Below are positions 17,372 to 26,892 of a stretch of 64,000 bases of DNA, piece after piece. The stretch spans positions 310,001 through 374,000 of the forward strand of contig NZ_JAJJOZ010000002.1 in the NCBI RefSeq assembly GCF_021653995.1, given 5' to 3'. Within the stretch, counting starts at the first letter, position 1. Each line of letters begins with the position of its first letter. Made by a program: the position numbers and the translations under genes. The stretch is from Allopusillimonas lactea. Lineage in GTDB: Bacteria > Pseudomonadota > Gammaproteobacteria > Burkholderiales > Burkholderiaceae_B. Under the pieces are notes generated by a model. The model did no database searches and was not told the DNA's origin. It saw nothing but the letters and a program-made list of their open reading frames with translations.

Positions 17372-18849
17372 GCGGTGGCACCCTCTCGCGGCGCGGCCAG
17401 TTGCGCGGCGAAGGCGGCTTCGTCGTGCCCCTCCAGGCAGCGCAAGTCCAGCCACAGCGCGTCCTGGGCAATGCGCCCGATGACGGGCCGAGGCAGGCCG
17501 CGCAGGCGGGCCTCGAAGGATTGCAGGGCGCGCCCCGGGCGCCCTGCGCCAGCGTGGCGAACGACCAAGCCGTAGCTGGGCAGTTGGTCCACCGGTAATG
17601 CACCGCTCCCGATCTGGCTGAACATGGGCGCGGTGTCGACGGCATAGCGAGGCCCCGCCATGTGCTGCAATATGGGCTGCAGCCGGTCCGCCTGGGCGCG
17701 CATCTGCGCCTGCGGCCGCGTGAGCAGGCGGAGTGTGGTCAGCCTTTCTGCAAGGTGTTCGGGCGCGCGGTACAGCCCCAGCACTGGTTCAAGCGCCGCC
17801 AGCGTGAGCTTGCCCACGCGCAAGGCGCGTTTGAGCGGGTTTTTCTTGATTTTGCGGATCAGGTCGGCCCGGCCTACCAGCAAGCCCGCCTGAGGGCCGC
17901 CCAACAACTTGTCGCCACTGAAGGTGACGATATCGGCGCCAGCCTCGACCGTGTCGCGCACGGTGGCTTCGCGCGGCAGCCCCCATTGCGTCATGTCCAG
18001 CAAGGTGCCGCTGCCTAGGTCGACGGCGGCGGGCAGGCTGTGGCGGTGAGCGATCGCGGCGACGTCGGCCACCTCGACGCTGCGTGTAAAGCCGCTGATG
18101 GCATAGTTGCTGCAATGCACTTTCAGCAGCATGGCGGTGCGCGGCCCCAGTGCCTGTTCGTAATCCGCGGGGTGGGTGCGGTTAGTGGTGCCGACCTCTT
18201 TCAGCCGGGCGCCAGCGCGCTGCATGATGTCGGGGATGCGGAAGGCGCCACCGATCTCGACCAGTTCGCCGCGCGACACGACGACTTCGCGCCGGTTGGC
18301 CAGGGCGTTGAGCATCAGCAGCACTGCCGCGGCATTATTGTTGACCACGGTAGCGGCTTCGGCGCCCGTCAGTTCGCACAACAGGTCTTCGATCAGGTCG
18401 TCGCGATCGCCGCGGCGGCCGGTGTCCAGGTCGTATTCGAGATTGGCTGGCGCAGTCAGCACGGCGGCCACGGCCTGCACGGCGGCATCGGGCAGCAGGG
18501 CGCGGCCCAGGTTGGTATGCAGGACCGTGCCTGTCAGGTTGAAGACGGTGCGCAAGCGTGGCTGGGACTGTTCCCGCAGCGTGCGTTCGGCGTGGCCCAG
18601 CAACTGGGTTTCGCGCAGCGCGCTGAGCGGCAAGCGCCCATCGCGTGCATGAACACGCAATTGCGCGATGTGTTCGCGCAGAATGGCTGTCAATCGCCCG
18701 CGGCCATACTGCGCGGCCAGGGCCGTGGCGGCCTCGCACGCCAGCACGCGATCCAGCGATGGGATATCGGCTGCCGTGGCCTGAGCCTCGGGCGTTTGCG
18801 GAATACCGGTGGATGTCGCGGGTGCGTCGGATTCTTGGGCAGCGCGCAT
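17368..18849 (-). CDS. selA: L-seryl-tRNA(Sec) selenium transferase SelA
   Basis: A 493-residue PLP enzyme that converts seryl-tRNA(Sec) to selenocysteinyl-tRNA(Sec) using selenophosphate. The PLP lysine is K314 in SGDKLLGGPQAG. Other family marks are the N-terminal tRNA-binding domain with LPSLDRVLA-like sequence, NLTGTVLHTNLGRA, and the glycine-rich NNNAAAVLL. The selenophosphate synthetase gene selD is not in this window and must lie elsewhere. It sits 75 bp downstream of fdhE and overlaps selB by four bases. The start at 18849 gives a somewhat long N-terminus; a few residues less is possible. Confidence 0.95.
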   Translation of the reverse strand: MRAAQESDAPATSTGIPQTPEAQATAADIPSLDRVLACEAATALAAQYGRGRLTAILREHIAQLRVHARDGRLPLSALRETQLLGHAERTLREQSQPRLRTVFNLTGTVLHTNLGRALLPDAAVQAVAAVLTAPANLEYDLDTGRRGDRDDLIEDLLCELTGAEAATVVNNNAAAVLLMLNALANRREVVVSRGELVEIGGAFRIPDIMQRAGARLKEVGTTNRTHPADYEQALGPRTAMLLKVHCSNYAISGFTRSVEVADVAAIAHRHSLPAAVDLGSGTLLDMTQWGLPREATVRDTVEAGADIVTFSGDKLLGGPQAGLLVGRADLIRKIKKNPLKRALRVGKLTLAALEPVLGLYRAPEHLAERLTTLRLLTRPQAQMRAQADRLQPILQHMAGPRYAVDTAPMFSQIGSGALPVDQLPSYGLVVRHAGAGRPGRALQSFEARLRGLPRPVIGRIAQDALWLDLRCLEGHDEAAFAAQLAAPREGATA

Positions 18850-18923
18850 TTAGAGGCTCGGCGACATTATCATAGGCAGGGCCGCGTCACGCGGGCGCGG
18901 TTGCACCGGGTGACCGCCCGGTT

Positions 18924-19856
18924 TCAGGCAGGCTCGGTATCTTGCCACAGAAAGGGGTTGCCGCTGGCGCGACTGTAGCCGGCTTCGCCCATCAGCATGT
19001 CCAGCGTCAGGCTGGCCAGGTCGTCGGCCACCGGGTCGGCGCCCAGCGCCTTTTCCTGGTAGAAGATTTTGCGGTAAGTGTGGCAATGGTCGCATGATTC
19101 CGCCTTGATGCCGTCGGGGCCGCCTTCGATGGCATGGTAGCCGATGTTCTTGGTGTTCTCGCAGTGGGAACAGGTAACCCGCACCAGATGCCACTCTGTG
19201 CTGCACAGCGGGCAGCACAGATAGCGGCAACTGTCGGCCTGCCCACCCACGCGCACCACGCTGGCCACTGGCAGCGTCCCGCATACCGGGCACACCCCGA
19301 AAGGGCTTGCCACGGGCATCTGACGCGCGTCGATATCGGCCGCCAGACTGGTCCAATACACTTGCAGCGCCGCCATCACAAAGGGCGCGGCAGCGCGGTC
19401 GCAGTCGTTGTGCTGCGCCAGCAGGGCGTCGGCCAGCGTATCGATGTCGTGAGGGGCGGTGTTGGTCTTGCGTCGCAAGGCCTGCACGACGACACGCGCC
19501 TCAGCGGGCAGCGAGTCCTGCACCAGCATGTGGTCCAGGATCGCGGCAAGCAGCCCTTGCCAGCCCGGATCGCGGTGCCCGCCCAGGGCCGGCAGCACTG
19601 GCATGCCGTGGCCCTGCGCAAGCGCGAGCTGCTGCGCCGATGCGCCCGGAAACTGTGCATGACGCAGAGCTTGATGCTGCGCATCAGCCAGCCCGGCCAT
19701 AAGGTTGAGATAAGCGCCCACCGGGTTGCCAGCCGCGAGGCTGCGAAAGCGCGCAGCGCGGTCGGCAAAGATTGACGCCCTGACGGGCAGGCGCAGGCGC
19801 GGAATGGTCGTGTGATCGAGCGATTCGATATCGCCGCGGGCAAGGATGCGCTGCAA
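18924..19856 (-). CDS. fdhE: formate dehydrogenase accessory protein FdhE
   Basis: A 310-residue cytoplasmic maturation factor for membrane formate dehydrogenases. The C-terminal half carries the rubredoxin-like paired cysteines that define the family: CPVCGTLP, CCPLCSTEWH, CSHCENT, CDHCHTY. In E. coli, FdhE interacts with the catalytic subunits and is needed for activity under respiratory conditions. It lies 90 bp after the cytochrome b subunit and before selA, all on the minus strand, which fits co-expression with both the enzyme and the Sec machinery. FdhD is not seen in the window. Confidence 0.92.
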   Translation of the reverse strand: MQRILARGDIESLDHTTIPRLRLPVRASIFADRAARFRSLAAGNPVGAYLNLMAGLADAQHQALRHAQFPGASAQQLALAQGHGMPVLPALGGHRDPGWQGLLAAILDHMLVQDSLPAEARVVVQALRRKTNTAPHDIDTLADALLAQHNDCDRAAAPFVMAALQVYWTSLAADIDARQMPVASPFGVCPVCGTLPVASVVRVGGQADSCRYLCCPLCSTEWHLVRVTCSHCENTKNIGYHAIEGGPDGIKAESCDHCHTYRKIFYQEKALGADPVADDLASLTLDMLMGEAGYSRASGNPFLWQDTEPA

Positions 19857-19945
19857 GAGGCTCTCTCCTGTGCAAAACGGCCGCCCCGCGCCAGACGCAA
19901 GACGGCCGTGCTTGGGAAGCGGGATGCGAAGACCGATTGTTAGTG

Positions 19946-20623
19946 CTACCTGTCTGTTGGTGTACCACGTACCGGCGCGCGCCGCACATCGGGGCTACCC
20001 CGCATCTGCCGGTACCACAGGCGGTGGTGCTTCCATGCCCAGCCGGGCGTGACGGTACCGCGCGTCATGGCCCGCACCGAGCCCTTCACCCATATACCGG
20101 CATAGATATGCACGATGATGGCGATAACCATCAACAGCGCAAACAGCGCATGCAGCACCGATGCGAGCCTTACCGCCCAGAGCGGAAAATACATCGTGAA
20201 GAACTCGCGCCACATCACCAGCCCCGTCAGCAGCAGCCCCAGCACCAACAGGATGAGGGCAAAAAACAGCACCTTCTGGCCGCCGTTGTAGCGGCCCGCA
20301 GGGGGCACCCTGTCCTCGCGGTTGGCCATGACGTCGCCGAAGTACCGCAGCCAGGCGCGGTCTTCGCGATGGATGAGGTTGTGGCGGAACATACGTGCCG
20401 CAAACACGCAAAAGACGACGACCAGCAGGATGCCCAGGAAGGGATGCAGGATGCGCGTCCAGGTGCCCCCGCCCAGCACATTGGAGAACCAATACATCGA
20501 CGGATGGAACAGCGCCAGCCCCGAGAGGGCCAGCAGGACGAAGGTGATAGCGATGATCCAGTGGTTGAGGCGCTGGCTGGCGGTGTAGCGCTGGATCAGC
20601 CGGGTTTTAGCGGCGTCACTCAT
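19946..20623 (-). CDS. fdhI: formate dehydrogenase gamma subunit, cytochrome b556
   Basis: A 225-residue integral membrane diheme cytochrome (FdnI/FdoI type) with four membrane segments. It carries electrons from the beta subunit to the quinone pool. The N-terminal RLNHWIIAITFVLLALSG and later IVHIYAGIWVKGS hold conserved heme-ligand histidines. ATG 20623 is used: AGGAGGATCTCC precedes it, and it overlaps the beta-subunit stop by eight bases. A longer frame upstream lies inside fdhB. Confidence 0.93.
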   Translation of the reverse strand: MSDAAKTRLIQRYTASQRLNHWIIAITFVLLALSGLALFHPSMYWFSNVLGGGTWTRILHPFLGILLVVVFCVFAARMFRHNLIHREDRAWLRYFGDVMANREDRVPPAGRYNGGQKVLFFALILLVLGLLLTGLVMWREFFTMYFPLWAVRLASVLHALFALLMVIAIIVHIYAGIWVKGSVRAMTRGTVTPGWAWKHHRLWYRQMRGSPDVRRAPVRGTPTDR

Positions 20624-21515
20624 GGAGATCCTCCTGTGCCCTGCGTTCGTCGTCCTCGTCGGTTTCGTTCGGGCCGACGCGGATATAGTGGAAGAAGCCC
20701 ACCAGCGCGCTGAGCACGATGGCAGCGACCCCGAGCGGCTTGGCCACCCCCTTCCAAAGCTCGACCATTGGGCTGATGGCCGGGTCTTTGGGCAGCCCAT
20801 GGTACAGGCGGGGCTTGTCGGCATGGTGCAGCACATACATTACGTGCGTGCCGCCCACCCCCTCGGGGTCGTACAGCCCTGCGTTCTCGAAGCCGCGCGA
20901 CTTCAGGTCCACAATGCGTTCGTCGGCATGCTGGATCATGTCTTCCTTGGTGCCGAACACAATTGCGCCCGTCGGGCAGGTCTTCACACAGGCGGGCTCC
21001 TGGCCGACAGCGACCCGGTCCGAGCACAGCGTGCATTTATAGGCCTTGCCATCCTTCTTGGAAATGCGTGGGATATCGAAGGGGCAACCTGTGATGCAGT
21101 AGCCGCAGCCAATGCAGTTCTCTTCGTGGAAGTCGACAATGCCGTTGTTGTACTGGATGATCGCCCCCGGCGCCGGGCAGGCCTTCAGGCAGCCCGGGTC
21201 TTCGCAGTGCATGCAGCCATCCTTGCGGATGAGCCATTCCAGTGTGCCAGCGTCGTTTTCCACTTCCGAAAAACGCATCACCGTCCACGATTCAGCCGTG
21301 AGATTAAGCGGGTTGTCGTAGACGCCGACGTTGTTGCCGATTTCGTCGCGTGTCTCGTTCCATTCCATGCAGGCCACCTGGCAGGCTTTGCAGCCTATGC
21401 ACTTGGTGGTGTCGATCAGCTTGGCAACGCCGCCGCCCACCACCGCGTCACGCTGCCCGGGGGGCGGTGTGGTGGTCGCGGAGCGCCGCTTGATGTCCAG
21501 CGATTGCAGTGCCAT
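20616..21515 (-). CDS. fdhB: formate dehydrogenase beta subunit, four [4Fe-4S] ferredoxin-like
   Basis: A 299-residue iron-sulfur subunit (FdnH/FdoH type). Four cysteine clusters are visible: CIGCKACQVAC, CMHCEDPGCLKACP, CIGCGYCITGCP and CTLCSDRVAVGQEPACVKTCP. A single C-terminal membrane anchor (AAIVLSALVGFFHYI) attaches it to the membrane. It links the catalytic alpha subunit to the cytochrome b. ATG 21515 with an upstream GGAGCG is chosen, ten bases after the fdhA stop. The upstream extension of the frame would lie inside fdhA. Confidence 0.94.
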   Translation of the reverse strand: MALQSLDIKRRSATTTPPPGQRDAVVGGGVAKLIDTTKCIGCKACQVACMEWNETRDEIGNNVGVYDNPLNLTAESWTVMRFSEVENDAGTLEWLIRKDGCMHCEDPGCLKACPAPGAIIQYNNGIVDFHEENCIGCGYCITGCPFDIPRISKKDGKAYKCTLCSDRVAVGQEPACVKTCPTGAIVFGTKEDMIQHADERIVDLKSRGFENAGLYDPEGVGGTHVMYVLHHADKPRLYHGLPKDPAISPMVELWKGVAKPLGVAAIVLSALVGFFHYIRVGPNETDEDDERRAQEDLHE

Positions 21516-21525
21516 GGCAGCGCTC

Positions 21526-24500
21526 CTATATCTTCTCGACCTTGACCAGGAAAGACTTGCTCTCCGGCGTGTACGTATTGCCATCACCTACCGGCGGCGT
21601 CAACGTATTGGCCAGAAAGCCTGGCTTGGCCAGCCCCACAAACCCCCAGTGCAGGGGGATGCCGACCTGGTGCACCGTCTTGCCGTCGATCTGCAGCGCC
21701 CGGATGCGCTTGGTCACCACCGCCACGGCCTTGATATAGCCACGGTTGGATGACACTTTCACCATGGAGCCGTTGGCGATGTCCAGTTCCTTGGCCAGCG
21801 CCTCGCCGATCTCCACGAATTGCTCGGGCTGCAGAATGGCATTGAGCCGCACGTGCTTGGTCCAGTAGTGGAAGTGCTCGGTCAGCCGGTAGGTCGTGCC
21901 CACGTGGGGGAAGGCGTCTACCTTGCCCATGGTTGCCAGATCGTCGTCGAAGATGCGGGCGGCGGGGTTGCTGACCACACGTTTTTCGTCGGGGTACAGC
22001 GGGTTGTAGCCCAGTGGGTTCTCAAAGGGCTCGTAGTGCACGGGGAAAGGGCCTTCGGCCATGCCTTTGCGGGCGAAGAAACGCGCAACGCCCTCAGGGT
22101 TCATGATGAAGGGGCCCATGCCGTTCGCTGGCGGCTCGTCGAGCTTGAAGTCGGGCGTATCGGCGCCCACCCACTTGCTTCCGTTCCAGTGGATCAGCGC
22201 GCGGCGTGGGTCAAAGGGCTGGCCGTTCAGGTCGCAGGAGGCGCGGTTGTACATAATGCGCCGGTTGGCCGGCCACGCCCAAGACCACTTCAGCGTCTGG
22301 CCGATGCCAGTCGGGTCGCTGTTGTCGCGCCGGGCCATCTGGTTTCCTTCAGGCGTCCAGCTGCCGGTGTAAATCCAGCACCCGCACAGTGTGCTGCCAT
22401 CGTCGCGCAGCTCGCCGAAAGACGCCAGTTGCTCGCCGGCGCGCCGGGACGACGCCGCGCCGGGCGTCGGGCCCGGCAGGTCGCTGATAGCCTGGCCGTT
22501 GATTTCCATGGCCAATTCGGCGGCGCTGGGGTTCAGGGGGTTGGCGTAGGGCCAGCGCAGCTTGAGCAGCGGGTCCGGGTACTTGCCGCCCTCCTTGCGA
22601 TAGAGACTGGCCAGCCGGTCATACAGCAGCGCCATGATTTCGATGTCGCTCTTGCCTTCGCCCGGCGGTTCTGCGCCCTTCCAGTGCCACTGCAGCCAGC
22701 GGCCCGAGTTCACCAGCGCGCCCTCCTCTTCGGCAAAACAGGTGGTGGGCAGGCGGAAGACCTCTGTCTGGATCTGCGACGAGTCGACATCGTTGTACTC
22801 ACCCACATTTCGCCAGAACTCGGAGGTTTCGGTGATCAGCGGGTCCATGATCACCAGGAACTTCAGCTTGGAGAAGGCGGCCAGCAGTTTCTTCTTGTAG
22901 GGCGCGGCGGCCAGCGGGTTGAAGCCCTGGCAGATGTAGCCAGTCATCTTGCCTTTGTGCATCAACTCATAGACTTGCAGCATGTCGTACTGCCTGTCCA
23001 TCTTGGGCAGATAGTCGTAGGCCCAGTTGTTTTCCGGTTGTGCGGCGGTGCCCCACCAGGCCTTCATCAGGCTGACGTGGAATTTCTTGTAATTGCGCCA
23101 GTAACTGAGCTGATTGGGCCGCAGCGGCTGCTGCGTGCGCCGCGCAATGTAGTCGTCGAACGACTGTTCACCGTCGCTGGGCAGCGTCAGGTAGCCCGGC
23201 AACAGGTTGGACATCAGGCCCAGGTCCGTCAGGCCCTGGATATTGGAGTGGCCGCGCAAGGCGTTCATACCGCCCCCCGGTATGCCAATGTTGCCCAGCA
23301 GCAGCTGCACCATGGCGCCTGTGCGAATGATCTGCGAGCCGATGCTATGCTGCGTCCAGCCCAGCGCATACATAATGGTGCCGGCGCGGTCTGGTGTGGA
23401 GGTGGACGCCAGCATCTCGCACACCGTCTTGAATGCATCCCGCGGTGTGCCGCATACACGTTCCACCATCTCGGGCGTGTAGCGCTCGTAGTGCTTCTTG
23501 AGCAACTGGTATACGCAGCGCGGGTGCTTCAGCGTGGCATCCACCTGTACATAGCCGTCCGCGCCCCGTTCGTATTCCCACGTTGTCTGGTCATACTTGC
23601 GGCTTGCTTCGTCGTAGCCTGAATACAGCCCATTCTCAAAGGCATAGTCTTCACGCACGATAAACGACATATCGGTATAGTTACGTACGTAATCGTGCTG
23701 GATTTTGTCGGTTTCGAGCAGATAGCGTATGACGCCACCCAGGAAGACAATATCCGTGCCGGTGCGTATGGGTGCATAGAAGTCGGCCACCGACGCCGAG
23801 CGCGTGAAGCGCGGGTCGACGACAATCAGCTTGGCCTTGTTGTGGGCCTTCGCTTCGGTCACCCACTTGAACCCGCAAGGGTGGGCTTCGGCGGCATTGC
23901 CGCCCATAATCAGCACAACATCCGCGTTCTTGATATCGACCCAATGGTTCGTCATCGCACCACGGCCAAACGTCGGGGCAAGACCTGCCACCGTCGGGCC
24001 ATGTCAGACACGAGCCTGGTTGTCGAACCCCAGCGCACCCAGACTGCGGATGACTTTATGCGTGATGTAGGCGACTTCGTTCGAACTGGCCGATGCCGCC
24101 AGCATGCCGGTAGTCAGCCACCGATTGACCGTCTGGCCGGCCTCGTTGCGTTCGATGAAGTTGGCGTCCCGGTCGTCCTTCATGAGGCGCGCGATGCGGT
24201 CGAGCGCGTCATCCCACGACATGCGTTCCCATTTATCGGACCCGGGTTTGCGGTATTCGGGGTACTTGAGGCGGTTGGGGCTGTTGATGAAATCAGTGAG
24301 CGCCGCGCCCTTGGGACAGAGTGTGCCCCGATTGACCGGGTGATCGGGATCCCCTTCGATGTGCAGGATGCGGGGTTCGGCGTTTTTGGCGCCGTCGCCC
24401 AAGCTGTACATCAGGACACCACAAGCTACGGAACAGTAGGGACAGGTGTTGCGTGTTTCAGTCATGCGCGCCAGCTTGTACTGGCGCACTTCAGCGAGTG

Positions 24501-24594
24501 CCGGCATAGGGGCGGCCCCAAGCAGCGTGAGGCTGGACCCCGCCAGTGTTGCACCTGTCACCTTGAAGAATTGACGCCGGTTCATATCGACCAT
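21526..24594 (-). CDS. fdhA: selenocysteine-containing formate dehydrogenase alpha subunit (FdnG/FdoG type)
   Basis: A 1022-residue molybdenum/tungsten bis-MGD enzyme that oxidises formate to CO2 on the periplasmic side. The N-terminus has a Tat signal (NRRQFFKVTG). A [4Fe-4S] site follows: CPYCSVACG (C51, C54, C58) and C93 in TLCPKG. An in-frame TGA at 24004-24006 (complement) is codon 197, where E. coli FdnG has Sec196: the context is QARV-U-HGPTVAGLAPTFGRG. Directly after it a SECIS hairpin can be folded. Reading through the UGA restores a full-length family protein, so this is not a pseudogene. ATG 24594 has GGAGAG upstream. The beta and gamma subunits, fdhE, selA, selB and selC follow on the same strand. 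Confidence 0.96.
23961..24006 (-). promoter_or_regulatory. bacterial SECIS element in fdhA
   Basis: Starting at the UGA, the RNA can form an outer stem CAUGGCC (24003-23997) with GGCCGUG (23967-23961). The apical hairpin (23993-23974) has CGG, a bulged U and GGCA, closed by the loop GGUCU and then UGCC and CCG. A bulged U and the GGUCU loop are the features SelB contacts in E. coli fdhF/fdnG. Confidence 0.85.
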
Positions 24595-24625
24595 TGACGC
24601 TCTCCAGGAGTTGAAACAACGTATG

Positions 24626-24649
24626 GCGTTGCCGCAGCCACGGCAACGC
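24626..24649. promoter_or_regulatory. inverted repeat in the fdhA leader
   Basis: GCGTTGCCG (24626-24634) and CGGCAACGC (24641-24649) form a perfect nine-base-pair arm pair around CAGCCA, about 32 bp upstream of the fdhA start. It may be an operator or a leader hairpin; nothing decides between these. Confidence 0.4.
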
Positions 24650-24762
24650 ATGTGTCTGACTCTGCGACAAGTATAGGAGTGTGCACTGTAAAAAGCCATA
24701 CGCCGGGGAAAACGGCCGGGTCGCGCTGCGCGTTATGATTCGAGGATCAGGAGGTAACTATC

Positions 24763-25620
24763 GTGTCCACTCAGTCTGTCACCATTGCCGACGGCATCCA
24801 CTGCGCCAACGATCAGCCATTTGTCCTGTTCGGCGGCATCAATGTGCTCGAGTCGCTCGATCTGGCTCTGCGCGCCTGCGAGGAATACCAGCGCGTCACG
24901 CAAAGGCTGGGCATCCCCTATGTGTTCAAGGCCTCGTTCGACAAGGCCAACCGTTCGTCCATTCATTCATATCGCGGGCCAGGCCTGGAAGAAGGCCTGC
25001 GCATCTTCGAGGCCGTCAAGAAGGAGTTCGGCGTGCCCGTCATTACCGACGTGCACGAGCCCGCCCAGGCCGTGCCGGTGGCCGAGGTGGCCGACGTTTT
25101 GCAACTGCCCGCCTTTCTCGCACGCCAGACCGACCTGGTCGTGGCGCTGGCCCGCACCGGGCGCGTGGTCAATATCAAAAAGCCCCAGTTTCTCAGCCCT
25201 GCGCAAACCCACAACATCGTCGAGAAATTTGTCGAGGCCGGCAACGGCAAGCTGATCCTGTGCGACCGCGGCACCTGCTTTGGCTATGACAACCTGGTGG
25301 TCGACATGCTGGGTTTTGGTGTCATGAAGAAGGTCTGCGACAACCGTCCGGTCATCTTCGATGTTACGCATGCGCTGCAGCAGCGCGATCCTATGGGCGC
25401 AGCCTCGGGTGGGCGGCGCGAGCAGGTGGCCGACCTGGCCCGCGCCGGCATGGCGGTGGGGCTGGCGGGGCTTTTTCTTGAGGCCCATCCCGATCCGCGC
25501 AATGCCAAGTGCGACGGCCCCAGCGCCCTGCCGCTGGACAAGCTTGAGCCCTTTCTGGCCCAGCTCAAGGCGCTGGATGAGCTGGTCAAGCGGTTCCCGG
25601 CGCTCGATATCCAGCCCTGA
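24763..25620 (+). CDS. kdsA: 3-deoxy-8-phosphooctulonate synthase
   Basis: A 285-residue cytoplasmic enzyme that condenses phosphoenolpyruvate with arabinose 5-phosphate to make KDO 8-phosphate for lipopolysaccharide. Family motifs are clear: VLFGGINVLES, FKASFDKANRSSIHSY, TDVHEP, LPAFLARQTDL, KKPQFLSP, CDRG and FDVTHALQ. The Asn in FGGINV occupies the place of the metal-binding Cys in metal-dependent KdsA, so this is the metal-independent class. The GTG start at 24763 has an excellent AGGAGGT nine bases ahead. It stands alone; the common beta-proteobacterial pyrG-kdsA-eno arrangement is absent, so it may be relocated or a second copy. Confidence 0.93.
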   Translation: MSTQSVTIADGIHCANDQPFVLFGGINVLESLDLALRACEEYQRVTQRLGIPYVFKASFDKANRSSIHSYRGPGLEEGLRIFEAVKKEFGVPVITDVHEPAQAVPVAEVADVLQLPAFLARQTDLVVALARTGRVVNIKKPQFLSPAQTHNIVEKFVEAGNGKLILCDRGTCFGYDNLVVDMLGFGVMKKVCDNRPVIFDVTHALQQRDPMGAASGGRREQVADLARAGMAVGLAGLFLEAHPDPRNAKCDGPSALPLDKLEPFLAQLKALDELVKRFPALDIQP

Positions 25621-25643
25621 TAGGCCCGCCGCCTGGCTGGCTC

Positions 25644-25661
25644 GGCCGGCGCGCGCCGGCC
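25644..25661. repeat. perfect 18-bp GC palindrome after kdsA
   Basis: GGCCGGCGCGCGCCGGCC is a perfect palindrome 23 bp past the kdsA stop. There is no T tract, so intrinsic termination is uncertain. Confidence 0.5.
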
Positions 25662-25766
25662 GCGATGCCTTGCCATTTCTGGGCAGGCATATGCCGAGGC
25701 AGACACATGCCGGGGAGAGCGTATGCCGGGGCCGCATGTAGGGGCGAGGCGACGTGCCGCTCTGTG

Positions 25767-26687
25767 TCAGCCGGGAGAGATCAGTGTGCCCAGGCGTTCC
25801 GGGTGTGCCAAGGTCTCGGTAAGAAAGTCAATGAATACCCGGCTCTTGGCCGGCATCAGGCGCGACGGAAACAGCGCCAGCAGCGGCAAGGGCTCGAATG
25901 TCCACTCAGGCAGCAGCCGCACCAGGTCGCGGCCTTCGTCCATGCGCAGCAGCGGGTGGGTCGACAACGGTACGATTCCCACGCCCAGAACCGCCATACG
26001 CGTCAGCATCACCACATGATTGATGGCGATGGGGCCGTCAACTTCGACAGCCGCCTGCGTCCCTTCATGATTGTGCAGACGCCACACGGTATCTTCGCGC
26101 GAGGTCGATGCGCGCAGGCAAATATGGGAAGCCAGTTCGGCAGGAGCAGCCGGTTGGCCATGTCGGCGCAGATAGTCAGGCGATGCGTAAAGCCCCAGGC
26201 TGACCGTCACCAGTGGGTGGGAAACAATACCCGAGCTGGGCTGTTTTCCATGACGCAGCACGATATCGACATGGTCTGAAAGGAAGTCGACTGGCTTGAT
26301 GCTCATGTCATATTCGCAGGCGATATCGGGATACCGCTGATGGAACGCCAGTATGGCTAGCGGCATGAAGGTCATCGCAAAACTCGTCGGCATGGATACC
26401 CGCAGCAGGCCTTTGAGGTCGTGCGTGCTGCCGATCAACTGCTCATGCGCGATGCGCGCCTCTTCGATGATATGCCGGCACCGCGCAAAGTACTCGGCGC
26501 CTGCTTCCGTGAGCTCCACCTTGCGTGTGTTGCGGTGAAGCAGGCGCACGCCGATGCGCTGCTCCAGCAGGGCGATGCGGCGCGACAGCGTCGAGGCCGG
26601 CATAGCCAGCAGCGCGGCGGCCCGCGAAAAACTGAGGGTTTGGCCAACTTCAACAAACAAGGCGATGTCATCAAGTGAAGGTGTCAT
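25767..26687 (-). CDS. LysR-family transcriptional regulator
   Basis: A 306-residue LysR protein with the N-terminal helix-turn-helix (FVEVGQTLSFSRAAALLAMP, STLSRRIALLEQRIGVRLLHR) and an effector domain with the CrgA/AaeR-like pattern (RVSMPTSFAMTFMPLAILAF). It is divergent from the DUF4148 gene across 205 bp and convergent with kdsA. No catabolic partner is adjacent, so its target and inducer cannot be assigned from context. Confidence 0.9.
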   Translation of the reverse strand: MTPSLDDIALFVEVGQTLSFSRAAALLAMPASTLSRRIALLEQRIGVRLLHRNTRKVELTEAGAEYFARCRHIIEEARIAHEQLIGSTHDLKGLLRVSMPTSFAMTFMPLAILAFHQRYPDIACEYDMSIKPVDFLSDHVDIVLRHGKQPSSGIVSHPLVTVSLGLYASPDYLRRHGQPAAPAELASHICLRASTSREDTVWRLHNHEGTQAAVEVDGPIAINHVVMLTRMAVLGVGIVPLSTHPLLRMDEGRDLVRLLPEWTFEPLPLLALFPSRLMPAKSRVFIDFLTETLAHPERLGTLISPG

Positions 26688-26892
26688 GGGCTATGTGGCA
26701 AGGTGGTGCGATCGTATGTTTGCGATTTGAAGGAAATGCAATGAAAAATGGAATTGTGAATTCGGCCGAGCCGTCTATATCCAACCATCCTATTGACACA
26801 TACTGATTTCTGCCTAACCCATTGGTTGGGTGATTGTTCGGTCCTGACCGGCAGTCATACGCGGCAGGCCGACGCTGATGAAGGAGTGGATC

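Noticed and set aside
24004..24006. In-frame stop splitting fdhA, as a pseudogene or frameshift
   Set aside because: The flanks match the conserved Sec site of FdnG, a SECIS hairpin follows and selA/selB/selC are adjacent; reading through as Sec gives a full-length enzyme.
25665..25741. Irregular repeats around GCATATGCCG / ACATGCCGGGG after kdsA as a CRISPR-like or iteron array
   Set aside because: Units are short, imperfect and unevenly spaced; no spacer-repeat structure.
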